DNA of 64,000 nucleotides. Source: Xylocopa sonorina. Lineage: Eukaryota > Arthropoda > Insecta > Hymenoptera > Apidae. Location: positions 8,693,001-8,757,000 of the forward strand of contig NC_135198.1 in NCBI RefSeq assembly GCF_050948175.1, in the 5' to 3' direction. Position 1 is the stretch's first letter. Each line of letters begins with the position of its first letter. Below the pieces are notes generated by a model. The model did not search any database. It saw only the letters and a program-made list of their open reading frames with translations, and was not told the DNA's origin. Of the stretch, positions 36,090 through 47,310 are shown piece by piece. The position numbers were made by a program, and so were the translations under genes.

Positions 36090-38400
36090 GACGATGTTAC
36101 ACGACGATGACGGTGTCGTTGCTGTTCACGGGGACCGCGCTGTTCGTTCGCGCTCATCCACCGACTCTGAGTTACCCTCAGTACCATGAGAAGCGAGCTC
36201 CAATCACGAGGAACCAGCAGTCTGCGTGGTCCCTGCCGTTCGAACGGATCCCACCCTCGTCTTTATTTCAACGCACCCTTCCGTTCGCTGCCTTCCAAGT
36301 ACCGGCTCTGTTGCGAGGACGCGGCGTGATTGTTCTTTGGAGTTCTACGAGGTCTTTCCTAGATGCATCGAGTCTTACGAATAGGTTAGAGCTACAGGGG
36401 GGTCACGTTTGTGTGGAGTGTCACACGTGGAAGACGATCGTTACACCAGCACCAGTCAGTGGAGTGGGTACCGCACGAGATTGGAGCCAGTGCTGCTTAT
36501 TGCTTTCATGGCAGGCAACTCTTGAATTTTCCAGTCTGATTCGCGATTCATGATTTAAGGACGCGTAACGAGATTGTTGGACACGCACTGTTCGCGATAG
36601 GAACTACGAGTTCTGTTTTTTTTTCTTCTTTTTTAGACGGTTAACGAACACACGCGCGGACCTCTTGATGTCTCCTCTTGTCGCGAAATTCTATTAATAC
36701 TGGCCCGGAGAATTTGAGTATCGATTCAGTCTGACGAACACGGCAGAAGTGTTCTACTGGCGAGGCTGAAACCGCCACGCTTCTGTCCTCTCCGATCCCC
36801 CGTCGAGCGTCGCTTCGCGCGCCTACAACGCTTCTATATTTGTAACCCTGCTGACCTTTTTCGGCGGCCAGCGAGACCTTCAGACTTTCCAGCCGGCATG
36901 TCAACGAACCCGTCGCAGAACGTCGAGCGCGAGGGACCGGCGGCCTAGGCGGCGTCCGAAATCGGGCTCCATTTCTCGTTCCGGTGCGTAGAGAAACTCG
37001 CGCGTACAGATCGAGCGCGGCGCGGTGTATTTGTTTTGGTAGTTACCGCGGCGTCGTTCATGGGCTGGTGCACCCTCGCGCGAGGGTGCTCGCCTCGTTT
37101 ATTGGCCTGGTTATCGACGACGACGAGAATCCTCCACGGTACGCAGCTGCAACGAAACCCAGACCAGGGTAGAGATCGAGCACGCGAGCCGTTCTAACCA
37201 AGCCCCGGCTAATCGACCGTGTTTATCCACTGTTTATGCCCTCCTCGAGCATAAGCTTAATCACTTTTTAACGACACCCTCGACATCGATTCGCACGGGG
37301 AACTGCACCAGGGCGAAGCAATTTCTGTTCGCAGCTTCGATCCTCTCCAGGGAACACGGGCAGTATCTTCTCGCAACGTTCTCGAGTCCAACGAGAAAGT
37401 AGTATCGTGAAAATCTCTAGCGGACTACAGGGCTACAGGGCTATTCACGAACAGATGACAGGCGAGGATGTCTGGCCGGGTGAATCGCTGGTCCAGACTA
37501 CTGGCTCCAGGCTGCGGCGAGAGACAGCTTCACGCTGGCAGCTGACAGCACGCGAACGTTTCGTGGCTGCCGTACGGTTCGAGGGCGAGAAACGGTGGGC
37601 AGGGGACGACGACGTGGCAGCCGGGCAGATGCATCGTGGGCACAGTTAAGATGGAAGAGTTGCGTGGCGTGTCCAGGTTTTAGCGGTGCGCTTCGATCGA
37701 CCGTCACGGCAGCACTGCGCGAAAGGTACCCGCCGACACGCGCGTCGGCTCGCGCTGCCTACGTCGATGTCGACGTCTTCGTGGACACGATGAACGCCAT
37801 CGCCACGAGCGAACCAGCGGCAAAAGGGCGAGCACGGGCGCTGCCAAAAACGTGGGTAGCTGCCGTGCGAAGCCACCCTCGTCGTTGCTACTGGCAGCCC
37901 ATGCTTCCCCTCTCGCTCCCTCTTTGTCGACCACCCTCGCGTACCTGTCCCTTTCTGTTCCTCTTCCCCGGCTCCGCTCGTATCTCGCTCGAACTACCGT
38001 ACTTCTCCTGGTTCTCTCTTTCTCTGCCGCGCATCGTCTCCTTGCCTCCCGTCGGAGCATCCAGCCAGCTGATCGTTACGGGAGCCCGCGCAGGCGTCGC
38101 GACGTCTCGATATAGTATCGCGGGACGACGCTGGGCGTGCTTGCTGTGCTTGCTCTGCTTGACGGTTTGTTGTCGAGCATCCCGACGTTCGAGAGCCCCG
38201 CACACGCGATTGTCTCGCTCTAAAGAAGGGATTACTGGAATTCCGTGCGACCCGAAGGATCTGTTGGGTACATGGGATATATTCATATTGTAAGCGGGAG
38301 TGCTTTGTTTCCGTTCATCGCGCGTGTGGGTCTTCCCTCCATGGAGAGACAGTCAGCGAGAGTATTTCGTATCGGCAGACTGTTAGAGAAAATGGTGTAA
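36090..38400. promoter_or_regulatory. CpG-rich upstream region of the exchanger gene
   Basis: High-GC, CpG-rich sequence directly upstream of the exchanger start codon. It is the likely location of its promoter and 5' UTR. Long open frames appear on both strands at the same place, for example 37595-38293 (+) against 37704-38060 and 37888-38286 (-). This is expected in GC-rich DNA with few stop codons, and none shows a family motif. No core promoter element is assigned. Confidence 0.4.
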
Positions 38401-41400
38401 ATGTATTTCTTTTTCCAAATAAATAATCCCTCATTCAACAGGATCGATAATCAGGATGGATAAAGGGTAGATGGAATAGGATATTAAACTGTGGCCTGTG
38501 GATGCTGCTGGCGTGATTGCGGAGGCGCTGGGAATAGCGATGAGGGTGTCTGCTGGGCGACGTTGCTTTATTTCGGTCCATTATTCGTTCAAGTTGATTG
38601 GATTTCATGGAAGAAGGTCTTATTGTTGCTTCGATTCGGTTAAATCGAGAGAGTATCTGGTTTCTGCGGTTGCATGGTAAGCTTAGGTTGCTTGGCTCTA
38701 TCGACGTCACGGAATCCGATCGAAAGCGACCTTAGCATTTAAACCGGGGATCGTATACGCGGGTTTCCACGAGTTCGTTAAGAGAAGACTTCTCTTTTTA
38801 GCTTTATGATCCTCTAGCGCGTCGTTTCGGAGTGAAATGAAAGAGAACGCTTTGCGATACGCATCGCTTAACCTTGAGCTTTTAGCTATGAGAAGTAGAC
38901 ACGAGACTGTTCGTCTATGTCGAATTCTGAAGTCCAACCGGTCACTTGAGAGTTTCTGTTGATTAAATTTAAGAGAGCAGAACTTGTTTCCTTTACTCCT
39001 TTATGAAATGTGCGAGAAGTGCAGTATATACGATACGTATGAATATACAGAACGAGCCTACTAAACTACACGTTTAATATTTGGAGGATGTTTCTTGTTC
39101 CTATCAAATTAGATACGGAACTGGATTTTTTTACGATTCAAAATCTAAAGATTCATTTTGACTTTTAAACGGATTTCTGTTATTCGAAAGCACCTCCAGC
39201 TATATAGAACACTATGATCGACCGTCTATACAGTGGAACAGAATCCAAGCAAAAGCGACCTTAAACCAGTCGCGTCACGACGCCGGATCTTGGAGACACC
39301 TTTACCCTTGACCCTGTCGCTGGTGCGCTAGCAAAATGCCCGGCTGCCTCGACATTCAGCTCGCTACTTGCCAGCCTTTTCGATCATACGCTCGCGACCT
39401 ACTGCTCGTAGTCCTACCCTACTTACCCTTATCCACGTGCCGCTCGAGAGAGACGGCTGATCAGTTCGATACTATTCTACTTGCTAGAACGCGGAGTACG
39501 TACAGAAGACCCGAAATCTTTTTTTCCTTTTCAAATGAAAAATTGCAGCGACAATTAAACCTTACTTCGTGTTTGGAATGAGAATGGAGTTATATATTAT
39601 TTTGCTATATTATAATTTTCTTCTATTCCATTAATACGCTTTGACTTTTTATCGCATTTCAGTGGAGAACGTGACAATTCTTTTTTCATACTCTTTTCGA
39701 AAGTAACAAACAACCGTAATTTTTTCCTCTTCGTTTATGTTTGGTTACAAGGAAATGTTTTTGTGTTTCAAAGGATACAAAGTATTCTGTACTTACAATT
39801 TACATTGATATGGACCGCGTACGTGCCAAAGAACCGTAACAATCTCTTTATATTTTGTGTGTCTGTCGTATTGGAAATGTATGAAAATATAAAACACTTC
39901 ATCGTATAAACGGCATAGGAATATCAGTATTAACGATCTGGTTTTATAATCCCTTTCTTTGTCGTGTTACGAACGTTACAAAGTAGAATAATTTTGTAAC
40001 GCGAGGACTATAGTTTCAAAATTTTAAAATATTGTATAATGTTAAAATATGAATGTATCAAACTTCAGAATCGGAAACGTATGCCAACGTTTGATGAATA
40101 TATTTTATGGAACTCATTCAAGGTACCATCTTGAACATCGTCCAAACGCATACCTTTTAGAAATTCGCTATAGTATCCTCGTCACGGTACGTTTATAACT
40201 AATGTAATACATCTAAACGGATGAGTATTAATAAGCATGACATGTAATCGATGTGAAATTAAATTCGCATAAATTCTGTCCGTTTAAACTACAGTCTCAT
40301 CCATTTAATACCTATCACCGGTTATTCTCTATGAAATACTCCAACTTGACAGCGTAAACATAATTTACCAAAATTGTTTCAATACATTCTGAAGTCATTT
40401 CTCTTCTAGCCCTCAAAGTTATTAACTTGTCAAGATTTCTTTTCACAGAATTCCGCGGATACTTAACATTTTTTGTGCTAACCCTACCCTCCGCTCTTCG
40501 CTGTAACTCATTGTGTTTAATGTGAACTTAATCAATCATTCTTTGTAGCGAGAACGCAAACGAGAAACAATAAATTACTCCTTTCTTCACCTTGCAAGTA
40601 AACAATGGCAATTCCCATTAAACATTCTTCGTTCGAACTCTATGAAGACTATTTTCAAAAAAAGGAAATAGAAATCCTTCTTTAAAAGAGACCTTATCTA
40701 CGCAACCTTCGAGACAACCTCCAGTATGATATTCAAGGGGCTAAATAAAAAGAGAGTTGCTTCATCCTTGCAGCTATTACACGTTATTTCACGCGACAGG
40801 TAACAAAGCCTATTGACCTCGATAAAAGTTGTTACATTGGTTAAAAAAAGTTAAAGCTCGCCAGTTTTCCGTGTCGCGTAACAACGTCTGAGCCTCGGAG
40901 CCTCGGATAAGAGCTTGTTTCGACCGCTTGCACGTCGGCTCCGTTATCAACCCGCGAGTCGGTTGCGCGAGCTGGCTACGAGTGGACGGTTGACACGTTT
41001 TATTTACACGAGCGTATCCACGGAGCGAGGGATTTCTTCTTCCTCTTAGCTTTCTTTATCGCTGAGGAACGAGGAGCGTGCCGGGTATTGATGGCGGCAA
41101 TTTAAGCGGCGCGCACGGGTTTCTAACGAGACTATTTCGATTTCGCGACCGCTCCTCCTGCTCGTAAATAATTCTGCCTCCGCCAGAGATGGCTGTTCTT
41201 TAAGCGAGACGCTCGATCATAAGGGTGTTCGTCCGTGTATCGCGTGGAAAAGTCGAGTGGTGAGCAATGACGACGTCGTAACTTCGGGGTGGACGGCGAT
41301 GCGACTTGTTAACCATTCCGAGGAAATGTATGGCGTACGATTCCGAGCTGGCGGGTGAACTATTGTTATTTAATGAGAGTAAAAAGTAAGGAATTTTCGT

Positions 41401-41900
41401 GCGGAGAGGTGAACGATAACGACTTTCATACTTTTCAGGGAAAAAATGAATGATTCTTGTGGAATTGCTAACCATTGTACACATTGCAACGATTGCTGTG
41501 TGCAGCAAGTTTTCATTCTGTTCTAGGGTTAATTACTGTGAATTTAAATTGAATGCTGTAGAACGAGAAGAATGCAATCCCTTTCCCTAACGTTTTCAAT
41601 TACAATGCGCATTGTAGTTAACGGTTCGCACGATAATGAAAGTTGGTTTTCCTCGTGCTTGAAACTCATTTCAGCAGACATACAAGCAGATATACAAAAG
41701 ACATTACAATAAAACTTAAGTTTTATATAATGCAAATAGTTATAATATAATACTTCTTTCATCTATCGATGCAATTAAGTCAATTTTATTAAAACTATCC
41801 TAAATCAATTTAAATAAAACTAACCTATGGCAGCCATTGGCTTCTAATTATTTATTCAATAATTTTTGATTGTATCGTATCACTATATGATACAATTAAT
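38401..41900. other. Non-coding stretch, nothing recognised
   Basis: Moderately AT-rich sequence with short unconvincing frames on both strands. No RNA gene, transposon or conserved protein segment was recognised. Confidence 0.4.
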
Positions 41901-42019
41901 AATTATATATTAAATAAATAGAACCCGGGTCTCACCACGTGGAGGTTGCTGCAAATGGAGACCCACCCTAACCGCGACCCATCCACCCACCTTTTATACA
42001 AGATATTATTAAATAAAAC

Positions 42020-42086
42020 CTCCTTCCAATGTACATTTGCAACAAGTTCGAAGCTTGATCCCTATGCAAACGTACAATGGAAGGAG
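42020..42086. ncRNA. Long near-perfect hairpin, candidate small-RNA precursor
   Basis: Arms 42020-42040 and 42066-42086 are 21 bases each and complementary at 19 positions (CTCCTTCCAATGTAC against GTACAATGGAAGGAG). A 25-base loop holds CAAG and CTTG, which can pair again. Three more A-T pairs extend the stem beyond a one-base bulge. Size and shape resemble a microRNA precursor, but a small palindromic repeat would look the same. Confidence 0.4.
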
Positions 42087-42466
42087 TTTCGTAAAGAATT
42101 TTCGCGAGAAACGATTGTTACAAATGGAAGGAAGCACAAATACCCTGTCTAGCCAATAATTGATTTTAATTTCAAACCAATCAACCTAACTAGGAATGTA
42201 TACCAACTTAAAAGAAGTGATTCCTACTTATCAAGAGGTCTGAAGATGTTTCACCCTACATACCCAAAGATCGAAGAGAACACAGTACATGAAGTACATT
42301 GCATTCATGAACTCGAAGAGTTTGCAAAAGCAAACAACAGAAGAGAAGCTCTGAAGCAACAAAGGAAAAATATAATAGAAGATTTTGCACAGATAAACAG
42401 AGGCAACCGAATTTACGAGATACGAGACAACATATGAGTAACGACAAAGAAGGACAGAATTAAAAT

Positions 42467-42582
42467 CACTGCAACACCTAAAACAGCACTGGAAACACTG
42501 GAACACCTAAAACAGCATTGGAAACACTGGAACACCTAAAATAAAACTGGAAATACTGCAATATCTGGAACAGAGATGTACA
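42467..42582. repeat. 29-bp minisatellite, four units plus one outlier
   Basis: Units at 42467, 42496, 42525 and 42554 share CACTGGAACACCTAAAA-type starts and TGGAAA-type ends. The first three are close copies and the fourth is degenerate. A fifth related unit lies at 42707-42735, after an ATA microsatellite. The stop-free minus-strand frames here come from the repeat. Confidence 0.8.
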
Positions 42583-42667
42583 CAAGAAATATACCCAAGA
42601 TGAGATACATATAATATATAATATACAATAAATATAAATATAAGGTGAATATAATTAGAAGTACATA

Positions 42668-42692
42668 TAATAATAATAATAATAAAATAATA
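42668..42692. repeat. AAT microsatellite
   Basis: A run of TAA/ATA triplets between the 29-bp minisatellite and its outlying unit. Confidence 0.8.
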
Positions 42693-43250
42693 AGGAGGAC
42701 AGGAAACGCTGCAATATCTAAAACAGAAATGTACAACAAGCAAAATAGTAACATACAGGTTAACAAGTTTCACAAAAATATATATTCAAGAATAGAAACG
42801 CACATACACATATACACACACATTCACATATAAAAAATAACATAGAAAAATATAAGCATACTTGATAATATACGTATCATTTATATAGAAGTAATAATTA
42901 ATATTGTACCTTTGTCTTCGTTACATCACTTACTATACGTACATCATTCTTCCATGATATACATTTCTCCTGATGTTATATTACTTCGATCAAATGTACG
43001 TCGTCTGTGAAACTATAAGCTGCAACAGAAACTTATACAATGGATTAGTAACATCCTACAAAAATTTGACGAATAAAAAGTATAAATCAGATATAGAAAG
43101 GCATCATTTTATCGAAATAGCATCATGAAAATGATGTACGTAACATGTAATAAAAACAATATGTTTGCTTATAATGTACATTGGTCTAACTTTGATTTGG
43201 TCGCTAACTCTGAGTTTACAGGTAATTTTTACTCTAATGTACTTTGCGAA

Positions 43251-43605
43251 TTTTAATGCTTATGCATTCTGATACACATAACACGTAATGGAATGTTTAC
43301 ATATCAATCATAAATCAATATTAAATGAAAGGTAAAAACCAGAGAGTATCTATTTGTAGAGAATAACTACATTATCCTGTAATATTTCATACTCAAAATA
43401 CAGAATGAAATTTGATTTTGCAAATAAATGCATTCTAATATAATGTGTCATTTTTAATGCTTATGCATTCTGATACACAAAATACACAGTAGAATGTTTA
43501 AATATCAATCATGAATCAACATTAAATGAAGGGTTGCAAAAACCAGAGAGTATCTCTTTCTAAAAAATAACTATATCATTTTGTAATATTTTATAACAAA
43601 CGCTC
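43251..43605. repeat. Two tandem copies of an AT-rich segment of about 200 bp
   Basis: Copy 1 starts at 43251 and copy 2 at about 43452. Both open with TTTTAATGCTTATGCATTCT, then ATCAATCAT, AATCAA, ATTAAATGAA and CCAGAGAGTATCT in the same order and spacing. The copies differ by scattered substitutions and a few small indels. No coding content. Confidence 0.75.
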
Positions 43606-43838
43606 GATCAGTAGAGATATGAAATAAGGAATTGAACAAACTATTATTATTATCGTTATTAAATATCGTTCATGAAGTGTTCTTTCTTTTTCGTGTCAGT
43701 TTATTATAACGTCAAACAAAGAATACTTCAAAATTAATCGCGATAAATGTTTCAATGTACTTGCAATAATAATTTATTGAAACAGAAATTAGCAAAATTA
43801 ATCGCGACAATAGTCATATTGTGGCACTCTTCATAATT

Positions 43839-44557
43839 CGCAACACTAATTCGCGGGGTGTGTCAAAAAAAAGCAATGCGCGAGCAGCCACTTCAGGGCG
43901 CTTTTCTTAATTCGCAACGCTAATTTATACACCCATAATTTAACTACGCAACACTAATAAAAAGATTTTAGAACAGTGATCTGCATAGGTGCAATGTCAC
44001 CACGGTGCAATGTAGCCTTTTGGCTACTGTGGTGACTCTATGCAAGATCATACTTCCATAGCGCAAATGGAAGATTTTATAGATGCGATATCGCACCCTG
44101 CTGCGACGTAGCTCCTTTGGCTACGATGGTGATGATGTTTCCACCGAATAAGTGGAACATTTGGGCATTTTATCGTCGTTAGTCGCAACACTATCGTGAG
44201 AGCCGCGATCATTCATTATCGCAACACTAATTGGAATTAAAGACTGAACTATAAAACTAGTTGAAAAGTACAAACTACATACTAAAACAATAAATAGAAT
44301 TCAATCTTATTCGCGAAACAAATATTAGCAAACAATAATTATAAGTACAGCAAACAATCGCGATCTCATGATTCGCAACGCTAAAAGAGCAACACGATTG
44401 TCATTCTTACGCAACTCTAATTCAAAGCGCGACCTGGAGGTAATCGCAACTCTAATAACAATCGCGATCTGGAGATACTCGCAACTCTAAGAAAAATCGC
44501 GATTTGGATTTATACGCAACTCTAAATGGAACCGTATTTAATTATTCGCAACGCTAC
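43839..44557. repeat. Array of 11 CGCAACNCTA motifs, partly a 35-bp tandem repeat
   Basis: The motif CGCAAC(A/G/T)CTA, usually followed by A, starts at 43839, 43913, 43947, 44184, 44220, 44374, 44410, 44445, 44480, 44515 and 44547. The last five are spaced 35, 35, 35 and 32 bases. There they form a degenerate 35-bp tandem unit that also contains ATCGCGATCTGGA. The earlier copies are further apart, with hairpins between them. On the minus strand the motif reads TAGNGTTGCG. No known element is recognised. Confidence 0.8.
43978..44157. ncRNA. Chain of four consecutive hairpins
   Basis: Hairpin 1 (43978-44049) is nested: GATC/GATC, TGCATAG/CTATGCA, GTCACCAC/GTGGTGAC and GTAGCC-TTTT-GGCTAC, with GGTGCAATGT twice on the 5' side. 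Hairpin 2 (44053-44073) is CTTCCAT/ATGGAAG with a seven-base loop. Hairpin 3 (44094-44131) is GTAGC/GCTAC inside CACC/GGTG, preceded by the palindrome GCGATATCGC. Hairpin 4 (44139-44157) is TTCCAC/GTGGAA. Hairpins 1 and 3 look like diverged copies. This may be a structured RNA or part of an unknown element. Confidence 0.5.
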
Positions 44558-44589
44558 AATGGAAAACGCGGTTTGCCCAGCATTCGAGG

Positions 44590-44608
44590 AGCCAGCATTC
44601 TGCTGGCT
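44590..44608. repeat. Perfect 8-bp hairpin
   Basis: AGCCAGCA and TGCTGGCT around a TTC loop, placed just after the last CGCAACNCTA motif. Confidence 0.7.
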
Positions 44609-44658
44609 AGAATATACTACTACACAAATATGAGCATAGTGACAAAGTGGTAACAAGC

Positions 44659-44706
44659 AATGACTTTGCATCGAGAGGGTTGCCTGCCTCTGAATGCATA
44701 GTCATT
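44659..44706. repeat. Inverted repeat with inner stem
   Basis: AATGACTTTGCAT (44659-44671) pairs with ATGCATAGTCATT (44694-44706) at 12 of 13 positions. AGAGG/CCTCT forms an inner stem. Confidence 0.6.
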
Positions 44707-45518
44707 AGTAGTTGCCCTCTTCTCCGGGCCTCTTCGGCATATAGCCTCTTCTTTCTTCGGGCATGAAGCCCAGAATCAATCCTGAAACTTATATCTAAGC
44801 TCAAGATTCCCTGAACGCAAACCAAAAAATAACATACAAAGGTGAAATAAAAATATAAATCGCGAAAGTTCTCAACGCACGCAGACAAGCAACGATTGTA
44901 AAGAATCGTTGTTCGTACAAACGTGCCAAACCTCGAGCAGAAAGAAACGTTCGTTTCGTCAAATCGCGACCGCGACCGCGGGTCGATTCGAATGATGGAT
45001 CGAGTAAAGCCAGTGGCGAACGGCATCCCCCGTTCGCGCCAGCTATACCGTCGATCATTCAAATCTGATTCCCTGAAACAGGTTAAACCACGCGAGGAAC
45101 GCGCCTGCCCGATCGGTGACTGTGGTCAACCTGCCCGGCCCTACCTACTTATTACTACCAGACAAACATACCAGAAGTAAACTACCTACCTACCTAAACC
45201 TATATTTAAAAGGCAAAAGATTCACACCAACACATTCGTTCAGCCCCCGGAAATTTCTCATTCAAACACTCGGGCGCAAAATCCTACACTAGAGAGAACG
45301 TCCCGGGACGCCTCCGACACCCGAGCTTGGCATACACCTCGCACACTCTAATGGTACGTACCAATGCTGTAATCGACTGACAAAACTAGCGACCATTGCG
45401 TACAACGCTAGTAAAGCGTTTTTATCTACATTACAATGTCTAATGTGAAATTTGAAACGTCGAGCAAATCTATATTTTTCGTAAAACACGGAAGTTCTAT
45501 TAGTGACACAAATGTTAT

Positions 45519-45563
45519 TGCAATTGGTACCTCTGTCGTGATTCAGAGTAAATTTGGTACCAT
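45519..45563. repeat. Two-stem inverted repeat
   Basis: TGGTACC and GGTACCA form the outer stem and TCTG/CAGA an inner one. The arms are separated by about 30 bases. Confidence 0.55.
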
Positions 45564-45594
45564 TTATAAGTAATAGTTAATTGTTTCTATGGAA

Positions 45595-45647
45595 ACGACG
45601 CACTTCCACGGCCTAATCACACACACACAACGTGGAAGATACGTCGT
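45595..45647. ncRNA. Long hairpin with CA-rich loop
   Basis: ACGACG plus CTTCCACG (45595-45610) pairs with CGTGGAAG plus CGTCGT (45631-45647). A two-base internal mismatch (CA against AT) interrupts the stem, and a 20-base loop contains CACACACACA. Fourteen pairs close the stem. A further CACGG/CCGTG pair follows directly downstream. Confidence 0.45.
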
Positions 45648-45875
45648 GCACGGTACACTAGCTCATCAGCCGTGAAAAAAACATTTGATTAGTTATACAA
45701 TCATCGTGCCCATCGCCTTTTCCCCACCCAAGTAGCACCTGGGCACGTGAATGGGGTCCTGGCAATGAACACGGAAGGGGTTAAACCTGAAAATCCGGAT
45801 CTAAATATACTGATTAGCGCTTCGTGAAAAGTTATTCATTGATAGTTATTACGCTGCACAGAGTTTAAACAATGC

Positions 45876-46145
45876 CGCTACAGCCACCAGCGTGATTGAC
45901 GCATTTTCGCGTCCGCGAAAATGGTTAACGTGACCAGAATGTAATCGAGTAACATTCCAGACACGGCCTCCCATGAGGCAGGAATTGAGATACGCCCAAT
46001 TAGCGCGCCACGAACCCCTATGCGAGATCCGCAGCTACCAATACCCTTGGTGAGGGTGGCGGGCTCCCCCGTCTGCCCTTCGGAATAGCCGAGGGCCTTA
46101 CGGACGGGGCAGGGCGCCCGTACTGGGACGCTATAGCGACGACTA
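45876..46145. repeat. Structured repeat, copy A
   Basis: A GC-rich segment of about 270 bases in AT-rich surroundings, starting CTACAGCCACCAG and ending TACTGGGACGCTATAG. It contains a perfect ten-pair hairpin (CATTTTCGCG/CGCGAAAATG). It also has AATTG/CAATT around GATACGCC, and CCCCGTC/GACGGGG enclosing GCCCTTCGG/CCGAGGGC. A second diverged copy lies about 550 bases on in the same orientation. No open frame is present. It resembles a structured RNA or the untranslated end of a retroelement, but no family is recognised. Confidence 0.65.
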
Positions 46146-46426
46146 ACAAACTAACCGGACATGAAACTAGAAATGCTCTGTGCAGTGGAGTAACTAACTA
46201 CCAATTATTAAATACTAATCGAAAAATGAGAGAGAAGCTTGACAATTCATTATAATATTACAATGTATAGAATAGAGTTAAAGGCGCGGCACGACGCGAA
46301 CAAAGTGAAGGATTCTTCACCCTCAAAAATGATCGACATCCTTTGAGATGTATCCCTTCCTTCGAAGCGAACCCTTCCCCCATGAGATCTTAAAAAGGAG
46401 CAAAGCAAACCCATAGGAGGTTACTA

Positions 46427-46703
46427 CTACAGCCACCAGTACCAGTTGACGTATTTTCACGTCCGCGAAATGTTTAACGTGACCAGGTGCCTACGGTGAC
46501 ACCCAGGCACGACCTCTCCTTGAGGCAGGGATTGGGATACGCCCAATCAGCCGGCAGTGAACCCAGTGCAGTAATCTAGTACGCAGTCCACCACTACCGA
46601 TGCCCTCGGTGGGGGTGACGGACTACCCCGTCTGCCCGTCGGAATAATCCGGGGGCCTTACGCAACGGGATAGAGGCCAATACTGGGACGCTATAGTGGT
46701 AAC
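46427..46703. repeat. Structured repeat, copy B
   Basis: Second copy of the segment at 45876-46145, same orientation, clearly diverged and with an insertion after GACCAGGTGCC. Several stems persist although their bases differ: GATTGGG/CCCAATC where copy A has AATTG/CAATT, and CGGA-ATAA-TCCG where copy A has CGG/CCG. The same end TACTGGGACGCTATAG is kept exactly. Confidence 0.65.
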
Positions 46704-46747
46704 ACCACGCTACTCGACATTGAACGTAAAGTTCATTTATTGACTGA

Positions 46748-46912
46748 CAAGAATAATTAAATTTAAATTCAAAGTTATATTTCAAATTCAAGTTGAATTT
46801 CAAATTAAAAGTGAATTTGAAGTTAAAGTTAAACTTCAAATTACAATTAAATTTGAAATCAAAATTAAATTCGAAATTAAAATTAAATTTAAAATCAATT
46901 ATTTTACATTCC
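46748..46912. repeat. Low-complexity AAATT-type repeat
   Basis: About 160 bases made of short imperfect copies of TTAAATTTGAAAT-like words with a rough 12-base period and almost no G or C. The minus-strand frame rich in Asn, Phe and Lys here is a by-product. Confidence 0.8.
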
Positions 46913-47310
46913 GTACATTATAATGACAGAAGGAATTGGTAAGCGTCTCTATCATTTTCTCGATCAGTATTCAATGTAATATAACTAGAGAATCGAATTA
47001 AATTTTACAAGAAATTTACTAATTTCGAGCGATCTCGTCATCAAAGCAATCATTCTAAAATATGAAAATAATATTCAAAAGCTCGATGCTTTGATTTCAA
47101 AATCAACTCGACGCAAAATGTCTTCTTGCACATGTAATATGACATAGTTTCGGCAGTCAAGCAAATCAACTTCTATTACAACGAAAGATACTACATATTC
47201 ACAATATATTCCATATGTATGATATTTATCATATATATGATTTATTCTATACACTCAATTGCAACATCCATGCCAACATTATTACACAATGATTATAATT
47301 ATTGCAAAAA

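Noticed and set aside
35679..36110. 143-codon plus-strand frame
   Set aside because: Exact antisense of the exchanger's first coding exon.
37595..38293. 232-codon plus-strand frame upstream of the exchanger
   Set aside because: Lies in CpG-rich DNA where two long antisense frames overlap it. Composition is Arg/Ser/Leu-rich with no domain, and there is no splice or start context.
41922..41966. Possible tRNA-like fold near GGGTCTC..GAGACCC
   Set aside because: A seven-pair stem exists, but there is no anticodon arm or T-loop consensus.
42246..42437. 63-codon frame beginning MFHPTYPKIEEN, considered as a transposon protein remnant
   Set aside because: Composition is protein-like but no catalytic motif or family similarity was recognisable and no further fragments flank it.
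42507..42773. Hydrophobic minus-strand frames resembling membrane proteins
   Set aside because: Produced by the 29-bp minisatellite and an AAT microsatellite.
43839..44557. CRISPR-like array
   Set aside because: The repeated core is only 11 bases, spacing is irregular, the spacers share sequence, and the genome is clearly eukaryotic.
46594..46839. Minus-strand frame rich in Asn, Phe and Lys
   Set aside because: Translation of the AAATT low-complexity repeat joined to part of structured copy B.
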